Source: an uncultured Clostridium sp. (GTDB taxonomy: Bacteria > Bacillota > Clostridia > Lachnospirales > Lachnospiraceae). Taken from it: a stretch of 40,285 bases of DNA. The notes beneath the pieces are model-generated. The model was not told the origin of the DNA, searched no databases, and saw only the letters and a list, made by a program, of their open reading frames with translations. Shown piece after piece: positions 13,841-22,233 of the stretch (positions are counted from its first letter, which is position 1; every line of letters starts with the position of its first letter). Location: contig UQMJ01000027.1 in NCBI GenBank assembly GCA_900542035.1, forward strand, positions 1 to 40,285, read 5' to 3'. A program made the position numbers and the translations under genes.

Positions 13841-16800
13841 ATGAGTACATTTAAAGATTGGGAAGGATACAAAAGACTAAAGGAACGCGGAGATACAAAT
13901 TCTGTGGTGGATGTATTAAAAAATAAGGACAATGGAGATTTAATTGTCCGAAAAATTATTTTCGGCATTGAACAACCTTTATATCAGGCTATATTTACAA
14001 GAGAAATGAGAGCCTTACATAAATTAAATAAATGTTCAAACATTGTGAACATTTTAGGGGAAGATTATTTACGTACATCAACAACAAGAGAAAAAGTTGG
14101 TGTGATTTATTTAGAGTATATAAATGGTATTGAGTTAGGAAAAACGCCCATTGAAAATTTTAGTGCGAAAGAAAGATTTTCAATTATAAAACAATTATTG
14201 GACGCCATTGAAATTTCACATTCTAATGGCATTATTCATAGAGATATCAATCCTAATAATATTATGCTTACCGAAGATAAGAATGTAAAATTGATTGACT
14301 TTGGAATATGTAAAATCAATGATATGATTAATTCTGCAACCGTATACAAATTAGGAACAAACGCTTATTCTGCACCCGAGGTTCACCAGCATAGTGAAAA
14401 TGCGACTGAAAAAAGTGATTTGTATTCACTTGGCGCAATGATTTATTATTTATTTACAGGAAAGCAGCCACCTTTGGCAGTACAGTTTCAGGATGTATTG
14501 GATAGAACACGAGGAATGGATGTTTCGTTAAAGCCAATTTTGAAGAAATTGGTGGCAGAAAATCCTGATGACAGATATGAAGATATTTTTGAATTGAGAG
14601 CTGATTTTACAAGGTTATTTGCACGATTTTTAGATTTGGATAAAACAATAATTATGACTGCAGCATATGAACGAATAAAAGAATTGAGAAATCTTAAACT
14701 ACTACCGCAGTCAGCAGATATTAAAATGGTATCTGAAACATGTATTCCAGAAAACTTTTTAGATTTATATGCGTTTTGTATGAAAGAAGAATCAGACGAG
14801 GAAGTAGAAACTATGGTTTACATTTTTGTAGGGTTTAATTTTCTGGCAGAATGCGTGTTTGACGATGAGCAATGTGTATTTGATGTAATAAAATTTAGAA
14901 AAGTATCACCTATTGAGCGAGATAGATTAAGAAAAAGGTATGCTAAACTTGAGGGAAAAATAAGATTTGTAGATAAAAAGTTTGCACATTGGGAACAAAA
15001 AAATAATAGCTTTGAAATCAAAAACATTATTATTGACTATTACGAAAATTATATATCCAATAATAATGTCGATTGTGAGTATAAAGAAAAATACGGAGTA
15101 TGGCGAGATTTACTAGAGTTAATAAGGGAAGATATCGAGAAAAACGTTGTGAGATTGCCTTATGATTCTTATGAAGTGAAAGATAATCTTTTGAGATTTA
15201 AGCTAAAAAGAGGAACGTTTATAGATGAAGAGCGATTAAATAAGGAACAAATGTTTATTTATGAGAAGAAAGTGGGACGAAAAAAGGATCGAATAAAGAC
15301 CTTACCAATAGGTACTTATGAAAATGATCTTTATGAAAAAGGTCATGTTGTTTTAGAAATAAATAAGCAGGGAACGGCAGGCTTGCCCGCAAGTGGTTTT
15401 ATATGTTTAGATTATAGAAAAGATAAGATTAATGTTGAAAGACAGTTGGATGCACTAAATGTTTTGGAAAAGGAAGATTATCAGTGTTCTTTTAATTTGA
15501 AAAGAATTATTTCAGGGGTAGAAGCTCCTTCAGTTAGTGTTATCTCAAAACCTATACATTTCTTTAACGAAGAATTGGACTTGCCTCAAAGGACTGCGAT
15601 TAAAAAAGTGTTAGATGCCGATTCGATAGCAATTATTCAAGGACCTCCTGGAACAGGTAAAACAAATGTTATTATTGAAATAATTTTACAAATACTGAAA
15701 TCGAACAAGAATAATCCGGATGTCGAGCCTAAGAAAGTTTTATTAGTATCACAATCACATCCAGCAGTAGATAAAATGTTAGAAGATTTAATTAGAGAAA
15801 GTGCTGAAAGACCAGATCTGCTGCGTATAGGAAGGGATGATAAACTAAATGAGGAAATAAAAGAAGAATATTCTATCAATGATGTAAAGGAAAAGTGGTA
15901 TCAAACTGTTAGACAAGAATGCAACGAATATGCTAAGAATGCACTTGAAGAGATAGGAATAGAGAAAGAGGAATTTGAACAGTATTTCTTAAAATTAGAA
16001 GACTCTAAAATTGAAAATACACAATTTTCAAAGGAAGACCAGAAATTTATTGATGATTTTAGAGAGAAAACAAAAGGAATCAAATCAGAAAGAACAAGAA
16101 AAATATTAGAGATTCAAAGGGAGTGGACGGAGCAATTAAAAAAATGCGATGAAGTCGAACTATATATTATTAAAAGTACAGTAATTATTGCTGGAACATG
16201 TACAGGTTTTGTGTCAAACAGAATAATAAGAGATGTAGATTTTGACTATGTGATTGTAGATGAAGCTGCTAAGGCAACTTTCCCAGAATTGGCTGTTTCA
16301 TTAAACAAAGCACATAAAATCATATTAGTGGGTGATCATCAGCAATTACCGCCAGTTTTGGATACCGAAATAATAAGAAATAATAGAGAAAAACTTGATG
16401 AAGAGAGTTTGGCACAAGGAATTTTTGAAAAAATGTATAATATGTTTCCGGATGATAATAAACATCGTCTTACGATTCAATATAGGATGCATCCAACCAT
16501 TGGTACATTAATTAGCCATGTATTTTACAATGACGAAATTCAGAATGGTGTAGAAGCACAAGATAGAGAATTGTGTATAGAGGGGTATGAGGATACTGCA
16601 ATTGAATGGATTAGTACATCCAAGTATTCCAGTAAAGAAAGATATGAAAAAGAATTTGATAATAATGGGAAAAAATCATATCAAAATTATCTTGAACGGA
16701 ATATCATTGAAAAGAAATTGTTGGAATTAGATTCTAAACTTACCCAAAAAACTAAAGTGGCAGTGATCACAGGGTATGGACCGCAAAAATACATTTTGCA

Positions 16801-17104
16801 GACGATGGTGAAACAGCATTCTTATAAGAACCTTGAAATTGATGTGGATACTGTGGATGCATTTCAAGGAAGCCAGAAAGATATTATTCTTTATTCAACT
16901 GTTCGAAGTAGTGCGAATAAATATGGTATTGGATTTTTGAAATCTGAAGCTAGAATTAACGTTGCATTTTCTAGAGCAAGATGTTTGTTGATTATTGTTG
17001 GGGATATGAATTTCCTTGACAATTATAGAATTAGGGGAAATAAGTTTCCCGAAATCATTGAATATATTAAAGAATCAGAAGGATGTCGCATTATAGAGGA
17101 GTAG
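13841..17104 (+). CDS. Protein kinase-Upf1-like SF1 helicase fusion (candidate defence effector)
   Basis: 1,087 aa. Residues about 10-260 are a Ser/Thr-kinase-like domain: candidate ATP lysine K38 (VRK), helix-C glutamate near E55, catalytic loop HRDINPNN (133-140), DFG at 153-155, APE at 178-180. The glycine-rich loop is poorly formed, and the catalytic-loop lysine of HRDLKPxN is replaced by asparagine. Residues about 270-570 are a linker or unknown domain. Residues about 580-1065 are an SF1B DNA2/NAM7/Upf1-type helicase: GPPGTGKT (601-608), DEAA (807-810), GDHQQLPP (831-838), QYRMHP (880-885), DAFQGSQKD, VAFSRAR. Codons are far more A/T-rich than in the chromosomal genes, which suggests transfer. 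It lies 10 bp before its partner gene, in the cargo slot of a Tn554-like element. Defence is inferred from architecture and context and not demonstrated. Confidence 0.88.
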   Translation: MSTFKDWEGYKRLKERGDTNSVVDVLKNKDNGDLIVRKIIFGIEQPLYQAIFTREMRALHKLNKCSNIVNILGEDYLRTSTTREKVGVIYLEYINGIELGKTPIENFSAKERFSIIKQLLDAIEISHSNGIIHRDINPNNIMLTEDKNVKLIDFGICKINDMINSATVYKLGTNAYSAPEVHQHSENATEKSDLYSLGAMIYYLFTGKQPPLAVQFQDVLDRTRGMDVSLKPILKKLVAENPDDRYEDIFELRADFTRLFARFLDLDKTIIMTAAYERIKELRNLKLLPQSADIKMVSETCIPENFLDLYAFCMKEESDEEVETMVYIFVGFNFLAECVFDDEQCVFDVIKFRKVSPIERDRLRKRYAKLEGKIRFVDKKFAHWEQKNNSFEIKNIIIDYYENYISNNNVDCEYKEKYGVWRDLLELIREDIEKNVVRLPYDSYEVKDNLLRFKLKRGTFIDEERLNKEQMFIYEKKVGRKKDRIKTLPIGTYENDLYEKGHVVLEINKQGTAGLPASGFICLDYRKDKINVERQLDALNVLEKEDYQCSFNLKRIISGVEAPSVSVISKPIHFFNEELDLPQRTAIKKVLDADSIAIIQGPPGTGKTNVIIEIILQILKSNKNNPDVEPKKVLLVSQSHPAVDKMLEDLIRESAERPDLLRIGRDDKLNEEIKEEYSINDVKEKWYQTVRQECNEYAKNALEEIGIEKEEFEQYFLKLEDSKIENTQFSKEDQKFIDDFREKTKGIKSERTRKILEIQREWTEQLKKCDEVELYIIKSTVIIAGTCTGFVSNRIIRDVDFDYVIVDEAAKATFPELAVSLNKAHKIILVGDHQQLPPVLDTEIIRNNREKLDEESLAQGIFEKMYNMFPDDNKHRLTIQYRMHPTIGTLISHVFYNDEIQNGVEAQDRELCIEGYEDTAIEWISTSKYSSKERYEKEFDNNGKKSYQNYLERNIIEKKLLELDSKLTQKTKVAVITGYGPQKYILQTMVKQHSYKNLEIDVDTVDAFQGSQKDIILYSTVRSSANKYGIGFLKSEARINVAFSRARCLLIIVGDMNFLDNYRIRGNKFPEIIEYIKESEGCRIIEE

Positions 17105-17114
17105 GAGAAAAGAG

Positions 17115-18560
17115 ATGAAGCAAGTAGTATCAGCCGTAGCGGGAAATCTTCCCCGGCAATTAAAAAATTTTCATTTGATTAAAAGACAGGATATCTATAT
17201 TCCTTTTTGCGAAATTGGTATTACCTGTTTGACGAAAGAAGTAACTGAAATTAATTTGTTTTTTGAAACAATATTAAAGCTAATTGATATTGAAGTATCT
17301 GATGTATATGAAATTTCTTCAATCATGGGTGTGGAGTTTAAACTTTTAAAAGAAACCATAGTCGATATGATTGAACAAAAATATATAATTACTTCAGAAA
17401 ATAAGTTAATTATGACACCAAGAGGGAAAAAGGCATTAGCAGATAGAAAGTTAGTTACTATTCGAAAAAAGAATTTAAATGAACTTTCAGTTAATATGAT
17501 TACAGGAAGCATTGAAGAAAGCGGAAAGAATGTAATCTCGCACCCTTACAAAAATGATATTTGCTTAAGTCAAGAACAAACAATTACAAAAGATTTTTTG
17601 GAAAGTAATTATGCAACTATAAATGAAATATATCAACGGAATCAGATAGAAGCCAATATTTTTAATACAAGGGTTTTACAGAGAGAATTGTATAAGATTC
17701 TAGATATTGCCTACGAGAAACTGTATTTTGTGAAGGATGAACTTCTCATTTACAAAAATGATGAGTCAGAAGACTATGAGTTTATAATCAAAGGAGATAT
17801 AGGAGAAAAATATCAAAATAGTTTTTATCGTCAAGTACGAGATGTAGTATTTCCAGGAATGGAAAACTTTTTTGAAAGAAGTTGGAAATTTGCACAAGAT
17901 CACTATGATAAGAGAATCACCAATCAGGATAATAGGAAATATACAAAAGATTTGATAGGAAAACTTATCGGAACTGAGACTATTTCAGATGAATTATTAG
18001 ATGAATATATTCATACTAGAGCTTTGATTGACCAGACAGAATTAGAGGTATTATTTTCATATAATAAAGAATTTGACTATGAAGGAATAATTATTTCATG
18101 TGAAAGATTAAATAAATTCTTGACTTCCGGAATGGTGTCTGCATTAGATCAAATAAATAAAAAGAAAATTTGGATATTATATGAGGAAAGAGAATTTAAG
18201 ATCGAAAAAACACTTGAAGAAAGGTTTGGAGATAAAATAAAAAGAAAAGAAGTATCTGTGTTAAAAAGAAAAGAAACAGATGAACAATTTGTATGTTTCT
18301 ATCCTAATATTCTGGTGGAGTTTGTGGAGAAAACAGAAAAGGTTTTTGATAGACCTATTACAGTATTTGAAGGGAGGATAGAATTTGATTCTGAAGCTAT
18401 TAAGAGTAAAATGGCTAATACAATCAAAGATTATGGGATATCATTTTCGTTATCAAAACCTAAACCACCTAAAGAGGAACAGAAGAAGTATAATAAAGCT
18501 GAAAAACGAGATGCAACTCAATCATATAAAAAGTACAATTATAAAAAGAAAAATAAGTAA
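17115..18560 (+). CDS. Unrecognised 481-aa partner of the kinase-helicase
   Basis: I do not recognise this family. It follows the kinase-helicase by 10 bp with a GGAGAAAAG ribosome site and shares its A/T-rich composition, so the two are almost certainly one operon. Residues about 40-110 look like a winged helix (ISSIMGVEFKLLKETIVDMI, then YIITSENKLIMTPRGKKAL), suggesting nucleic-acid binding. The middle (about 190-330) is charged and helical. Residues about 340-440 have alternating strands and helices (YEGIIISCERLNKFL, KKKIWILYEER), which might be a nuclease-like or PLD-like fold, but I see no HxK motif or other catalytic signature. The tail is very lysine-rich (KKYNYKKKNK) and likely disordered. 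Confidence 0.8.
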   Translation: MKQVVSAVAGNLPRQLKNFHLIKRQDIYIPFCEIGITCLTKEVTEINLFFETILKLIDIEVSDVYEISSIMGVEFKLLKETIVDMIEQKYIITSENKLIMTPRGKKALADRKLVTIRKKNLNELSVNMITGSIEESGKNVISHPYKNDICLSQEQTITKDFLESNYATINEIYQRNQIEANIFNTRVLQRELYKILDIAYEKLYFVKDELLIYKNDESEDYEFIIKGDIGEKYQNSFYRQVRDVVFPGMENFFERSWKFAQDHYDKRITNQDNRKYTKDLIGKLIGTETISDELLDEYIHTRALIDQTELEVLFSYNKEFDYEGIIISCERLNKFLTSGMVSALDQINKKKIWILYEEREFKIEKTLEERFGDKIKRKEVSVLKRKETDEQFVCFYPNILVEFVEKTEKVFDRPITVFEGRIEFDSEAIKSKMANTIKDYGISFSLSKPKPPKEEQKKYNKAEKRDATQSYKKYNYKKKNK

Positions 18561-18566
18561 TATATA

Positions 18567-18593
18567 AAGGCAGGGGCAGATTGCTCTTGCCTT
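18567..18593 (+). terminator. Hairpin after the cargo operon
   Basis: A 12-bp stem, AAGGCAGGGGCA (18567-18578) with TGCTCTTGCCTT (18582-18593), has a 3-nt loop and two G-T pairs, just after the cargo stop. The T tract is poor, so termination may be partial. It could instead be part of the element end. Confidence 0.5.
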
Positions 18594-18682
18594 TCATACT
18601 GGAAGGTAATACACAGTACACAAATGTATATACCGTTCAAGCCCCTGTTTTCAAGGCATAAGGGGATAGGGATACAGTTTAC

Positions 18683-18884
18683 CGACGAGCCTACCGGTGC
18701 CCTGGATTCCAAAACCAGCAGGGAAGTACTGGACTTTTTAAAGCAGTTAAACCAGGAAGGCAACACCATCGTGATGATTACCCATGACAGTTCCATTGCA
18801 CTGGAGGCAAAGCGGGTAGTCCGGATCCAGGATGGAAAAATTAATTTTGACGGAGATGTAAAAGAGTATGCTTCAATCCTTTAA
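18683..18884 (+). pseudogene. MacB-type ABC ATPase, C-terminal remnant
   Basis: Only the last third of a LolD/MacB-type ATPase remains, starting at the Walker B region DEPTGALDSKTSREVLDF and running through the H-loop (VMITHDSSIAL) to the normal C-terminus. Walker A, the Q-loop and the LSGGQ signature are missing. The frame is open a little further upstream (ATG 18624), but those residues are not ATPase-like. The remnant overlaps the permease start by 17 nt, the normal arrangement for this transporter class, so the break is at the 5' side where the mobile element ends. As it stands it cannot be an active ATPase. The missing half should lie on the far side of the outer element. Confidence 0.85.
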
Positions 18885-20046
18885 AATGGCGCTTAGGAGT
18901 ATATGGGGCAATAAAATGAGATCCTTTCTGACCATGCTGGGGATTATTATCGGCGTTGCCTCGGTAATTATTCTGGTCAGCGTGGTCAATGGCTATATGT
19001 CTACGGTAGTAGACAGCTTTGCCAGCATGGGAGTCAATCAGATGACGGTTCGGGTTACTAATATTGACAGCCGTTCTGTAGATGATGAAGAGATGTATGG
19101 ATTTTATGAAGAACATCGGGATGTGTTTGCCCAGATGAGCCCCCAGGTAACCATATCTACGACCGTAAAGCATGGAACGGACAGCCTTTCTTCCACCAGC
19201 GTAGGAGGCTACAGCGAAGAATATCTGGATTTAAAGGGATATGAGCTGGAAGCAGGACGCAACATCCAGTATTCCGATCTTGTAAGCAGACAAAAGGTTT
19301 GCGTAATCGGTTATTTTGTGGCGCACGAACTATATGGAAGTCCGGAAAAAGCCTTGGGAGAAACGCTGAAAATCGGAGGATCCGCTTTCAAGATTGTGGG
19401 AGTGGCAGAACGTCAGGACGATGATGAATTGGAAGAAGGAGGAACCGACGATTTCGTATGGATGCCCTATACTGTAGCCGTAAAAATGTCCAGAAATGCC
19501 AGCATTGGCAGTTACGTATTTGCTACAAAAGATGTGTCAGACACCGATACCTGTAAAAATCTGCTGGACGCCTTTTTGATGGAAATTTTTAAAACCGATG
19601 ATTTATATCGAATTATGGCCAACAGCGAGATGCTGGATTCCCTGAATGAGCAGATTGCCATGATGTCCGCCATGTTAGGCGGTATTGCGGGGATTTCCCT
19701 GTTAGTAGCAGGCGTCGGCGTCATGAATATCATGCTGGTTTCCGTAACCGAACGCACCAGGGAAATCGGCATCCGCAAATCCCTTGGAGCCAAAAAACGG
19801 GTTATTATGCAGCAGTTTGTGATTGAAGCGGCAGTGACCAGTTCCATCGGCGGCCTGATTGGAATCCTGGTTGGAGCCGTTGCCACCAGACTGGTGGGGC
19901 AGGCCATGGGAATTTCAGCCAGTCCCACATTGGGAGCAGTAGCAGTTTCTTTTGGCGTGTCTGTGGGAATCGGCCTGCTTTTCGGATATATGCCGGCCAG
20001 CAGAGCGGCAAAATTAAACCCTATTGACGCATTGAGAAGTGAATAA
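18868..20046 (+). CDS. MacB/FtsX-family ABC transporter permease
   Basis: A 392-aa permease of the MacB/FtsX group, which couples cytoplasmic ATP hydrolysis to mechanical work or export. One N-terminal membrane segment (FLTMLGIIIGVASVIILVSVV) is followed by an extracytoplasmic MacB-PCD domain of about 200 residues. Three C-terminal membrane segments follow (MMSAMLGGIAGISLLVAGVG, IGGLIGILVGAVA, and VAVSFGVSVGIGLLFGY), with the conserved TREIGIRKSLGAKK loop between them. It should pair with the ATPase whose remnant overlaps it by 17 nt. With that ATPase broken and the native promoter displaced, this permease is probably non-functional unless another ATPase serves it. A strong terminator follows. 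Confidence 0.9.
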   Translation: MLQSFKMALRSIWGNKMRSFLTMLGIIIGVASVIILVSVVNGYMSTVVDSFASMGVNQMTVRVTNIDSRSVDDEEMYGFYEEHRDVFAQMSPQVTISTTVKHGTDSLSSTSVGGYSEEYLDLKGYELEAGRNIQYSDLVSRQKVCVIGYFVAHELYGSPEKALGETLKIGGSAFKIVGVAERQDDDELEEGGTDDFVWMPYTVAVKMSRNASIGSYVFATKDVSDTDTCKNLLDAFLMEIFKTDDLYRIMANSEMLDSLNEQIAMMSAMLGGIAGISLLVAGVGVMNIMLVSVTERTREIGIRKSLGAKKRVIMQQFVIEAAVTSSIGGLIGILVGAVATRLVGQAMGISASPTLGAVAVSFGVSVGIGLLFGYMPASRAAKLNPIDALRSE

Positions 20047-20060
20047 TAACCAGACCTTTC

Positions 20061-20090
20061 AGCCCCGCCCATCCAGGCGGGGCTTCTTGC
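20061..20090 (+). terminator. Terminator after the permease
   Basis: A perfect 9-bp GC-rich stem, AGCCCCGCC (20061-20069) with GGCGGGGCT (20076-20084), followed by TCTTGCGGTTTATTTTT. Confidence 0.85.
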
Positions 20091-20115
20091 GGTTTATTTT
20101 TAAGTATGTTATACT
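20087..20115 (+). promoter_or_regulatory. Promoter of the CDF-like transporter gene
   Basis: TTGCGG (20087-20092), 17-bp spacer, TATACT (20110-20115). The -35 sits in the tail of the preceding terminator. Confidence 0.55.
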
Positions 20116-20152
20116 ACGGGAAACGCAGATGCGTGAAAGATAGGTGGTAGGA

Positions 20153-21124
20153 ATGCGAATTGGAAAGAAAACTTCGAAAAAAGAGAAAAAAGCAATGACG
20201 GTTTCTCTTTACGGAAATCTGTTTTTTGTTATCCTGGAACTGATTATGGCAGTTGCAACCGGCTCCCAGGCCGTTCTTCTGGACGCGGTGTATGACGGGA
20301 TTGAGTTTTTCATGCTGCTTCCTTCCGTTTTTTTAATTCCGCTGCTGTACAAGCCAAGCAATGAAAAATATCCCTTTGGCCATATGCAGATGGAAACCTT
20401 CTTTTTAGTCATTAAGGGCATTACCATGACGGCCGTTACGGTGGGCCTGATTTCCAACAGTATTCATATCCTGCTTCATGGCGGAAGAACGGTAGAGTTT
20501 GAAACCGTTGCCTGGTTTGAACTGTCAGCCTGCATTCTGGGCATTGCAGTGACCCTGTATCTGAAGCAAAAAAATAAAAACATGAATTCTCCTATTGTAA
20601 CGGTTGAAATGGAAGGGTGGAAAATCGACAGCATCATTTCCCTGGGAATGACCGCCGCGTTTCTTCTGCCTTACCTCGTCCCATTTGCCTGGTTTTCAAA
20701 GCTTACGCCATATCTGGACTCTATTTTTACCATTATTTTATCTATGATTATGCTGCCGGTTCCCATCAAGACGGTTATTACCGGAATCAGGGATTTGCTG
20801 CTGATTTCCCCAGAAGAAGAAACGGTTCAGGAAATTAAGGACATTGTAGAACCTATTATCAGGGAAAGCAATTGTTCGGAACTTTCTTATGAGATCGTGC
20901 GGACGGGAAGAAAGCTGTGGATCAGCGCGTACATTACATTGGAAAAAGACGAACTTTCCCTGCGCAGGTTTAAATGGCTTCAAAACCGGTGTATTGTAGC
21001 CCTGGCAGAAAAGTATTCGGATTTTTATTTTGAACTGCTTCCAGAAATTGAATTTAATCTCGACGAAGTGAAAGAACTTGCGTCCACTACATACGGAGGA
21101 GAGGAAAAACATGAAAGTAATTGA
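20153..21124 (+). CDS. Cation diffusion facilitator (CDF)-like transporter
   Basis: A 323-aa membrane protein with six predicted segments in the first about 210 residues, followed by a cytoplasmic domain of about 85 residues. The overall CDF plan is clear: AVLLDAVYDGIEFF in the second helix, the KYPFGHMQME loop, then the fifth-helix region EGWKIDSIISLG. The second helix keeps a D-x-x-x-D pair. The fifth helix lacks the histidine of the usual HxxxD metal site and keeps only the aspartate, so metal choice may differ or the protein may be a divergent CDF. ATG 20153 has TAGGTGG upstream and is preferred to GTG 20144. It overlaps the dipeptidase start by 14 nt. Confidence 0.8.
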   Translation: MRIGKKTSKKEKKAMTVSLYGNLFFVILELIMAVATGSQAVLLDAVYDGIEFFMLLPSVFLIPLLYKPSNEKYPFGHMQMETFFLVIKGITMTAVTVGLISNSIHILLHGGRTVEFETVAWFELSACILGIAVTLYLKQKNKNMNSPIVTVEMEGWKIDSIISLGMTAAFLLPYLVPFAWFSKLTPYLDSIFTIILSMIMLPVPIKTVITGIRDLLLISPEEETVQEIKDIVEPIIRESNCSELSYEIVRTGRKLWISAYITLEKDELSLRRFKWLQNRCIVALAEKYSDFYFELLPEIEFNLDEVKELASTTYGGEEKHESN

Positions 21125-22103
21125 TATGCACTGCGATACCATTGGAGAGATTTACCGCAGAAGATGTTCAGGAGAAAACATCGGACTGGCGTCCAATCCG
21201 CTTCAGATTGATCTGGAAAAGCTAAAAGCCGGAAATTACGGGCTGCAGAATTTCGGATTATTTACGTATTTAAAAGAGACCGACCGGCCTACAGAATTTG
21301 CAATGGAGATGCTGGACACCTTCTATACGGAAATGGAAGCAAACCAGGATAAGATTTCTCCTGTTACGACCTGGAAAGAAATTGAGGACAACTGGAATCA
21401 TGGCCGTCTGTCAGCGCTTCTGACGATAGAAGAAGGGGCCGTGTGCAGAGGAAGCCTGAACATTCTGCGGGATTTTTACCGGTTAGGCGTCCGGATGATG
21501 ACGTTAACCTGGAATTTTGAAAATGAACTGGCGTTCCCCAACCGAGTAATCTGGGAAGGCCCTATGGCGGGAACCGTCGTGCCGGAAACGGAAAAAGGAC
21601 TTACCGAAACAGGGATTGCTTTTGTGGAAGAGATGGATCGGATTGGCATGATCCTGGATATTTCCCATTTGGGAGATGCGGGGATTTATGACGTGTTCCG
21701 ATACAGCAAAAAGCCGTTTGTAGCCAGCCATTCCAACGCCAGGGCGGTTGCATCCCACCCAAGGAATTTAACCGATGATATGATTCGAAAGCTGTCGGAA
21801 CGGGGCGGCGTGATGGGAATTAATTTCGGCGGTATTTTTTTGCGGGATTTTCCAAATGAGGACGATGCGTGCAGCAGGATAGACGATATGATCCGGCATA
21901 TCAAGCATATCAGACAGGTAGGAGGAATCCAGTGTATTGGAATTGGCACAGACTTTGACGGCGTGGGAGGAACCATGGAAATTGAATCGGCGGCGTTTAT
22001 GCAGAAATTGGCCGAGGCAATGGAAAAAGCCGGATTTACGGTATCAGAAATAGAAGATGTATTTTATAGGAATGTTCTGCGGGTATATCGGGAACGCTTA
22101 TAA
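21111..22103 (+). CDS. Membrane dipeptidase (peptidase family M19)
   Basis: A 330-aa zinc dipeptidase of the renal dipeptidase family, which cleaves dipeptides, in bacteria often including D-residue substrates. The N-terminal metal motif H-x-D is in DMHCDT (residues 5-10). Further family features are IEEGAV (bridging glutamate), LTWNFENELAF, ISHLGDAGIYDV and ASHSNARAVASHPRNLTDD (metal histidines), and GIGTDFDGVGG. ATG 21111 has GGAGGAGAGG upstream. The start lies inside the end of the CDF-like gene, so the two are probably co-transcribed. There is no signal peptide, so it is probably cytoplasmic. Confidence 0.92.
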   Translation: MKVIDMHCDTIGEIYRRRCSGENIGLASNPLQIDLEKLKAGNYGLQNFGLFTYLKETDRPTEFAMEMLDTFYTEMEANQDKISPVTTWKEIEDNWNHGRLSALLTIEEGAVCRGSLNILRDFYRLGVRMMTLTWNFENELAFPNRVIWEGPMAGTVVPETEKGLTETGIAFVEEMDRIGMILDISHLGDAGIYDVFRYSKKPFVASHSNARAVASHPRNLTDDMIRKLSERGGVMGINFGGIFLRDFPNEDDACSRIDDMIRHIKHIRQVGGIQCIGIGTDFDGVGGTMEIESAAFMQKLAEAMEKAGFTVSEIEDVFYRNVLRVYRERL

Positions 22104-22114
22104 AGAAAGCGGAT

Positions 22115-22153
22115 TTTACATAGATTTTACATTTGCTACCAGAAGACTTTACA
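22115..22153 (+). promoter_or_regulatory. Putative PhoP boxes upstream of the phosphate operon
   Basis: TTTACA occurs at 22115-22120, 22126-22131 and 22148-22153, with starts 11 and 22 bp apart, so all three lie on the same helical face. Firmicute PhoP binds TT(A/C/T)A(C/T)A-type repeats with this spacing. The boxes lie 80-120 bp before the Na/Pi symporter that leads an operon encoding a PhoP/PhoR-type pair, which suggests feedback control. A near-palindrome also spans 22147-22168. Confidence 0.6.
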
Positions 22154-22233
22154 AAGCTTTGCTAAAGTAAAAATTACAATGGCAGAGAACGTCTACGCTT
22201 TGTCATAATACATGGGAAAAATTGGAGGAAAGT

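Larger units (their letters stand above)
1..18682 (+). mobile_element. Outer Tn554-like/tyrosine-recombinase element (left end not in window)
   Basis: The element is inferred from the overlapping three-recombinase plus DUF6262 operon, the AT-rich cargo downstream of it, and the abrupt loss of ABC-ATPase homology at about 18,683. The right boundary is approximate: recognisable ATPase coding sequence begins at the DEPTGALD motif just after GGATACAGTTTA. The left end is not visible, since no ABC-ATPase 5' half occurs in the window, so position 1 is only the window edge. In Tn554 the order is left end, tnpA, tnpB, tnpC, cargo, right end, and this layout agrees except for the helicase upstream of the recombinases and the extra recombinase. 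If the helicase is outside, the left end would lie in 1,855-2,032. Confidence 0.6.

Noticed and set aside
1925..18680. TACAGTTT shared at 1925-1932 and 18673-18680 as direct ends of the outer element
   Set aside because: Joining the flanks at this octamer does not rebuild the ABC ATPase (the left flank reads as non-ATPase sequence). Eight bases in A/T-rich DNA can match by chance.
18624..18682. ATG 18624 as the true start of a short ABC ATPase
   Set aside because: The first 20 residues have no ATPase character and the protein would lack Walker A and the signature motif. It is better explained as a truncated gene.
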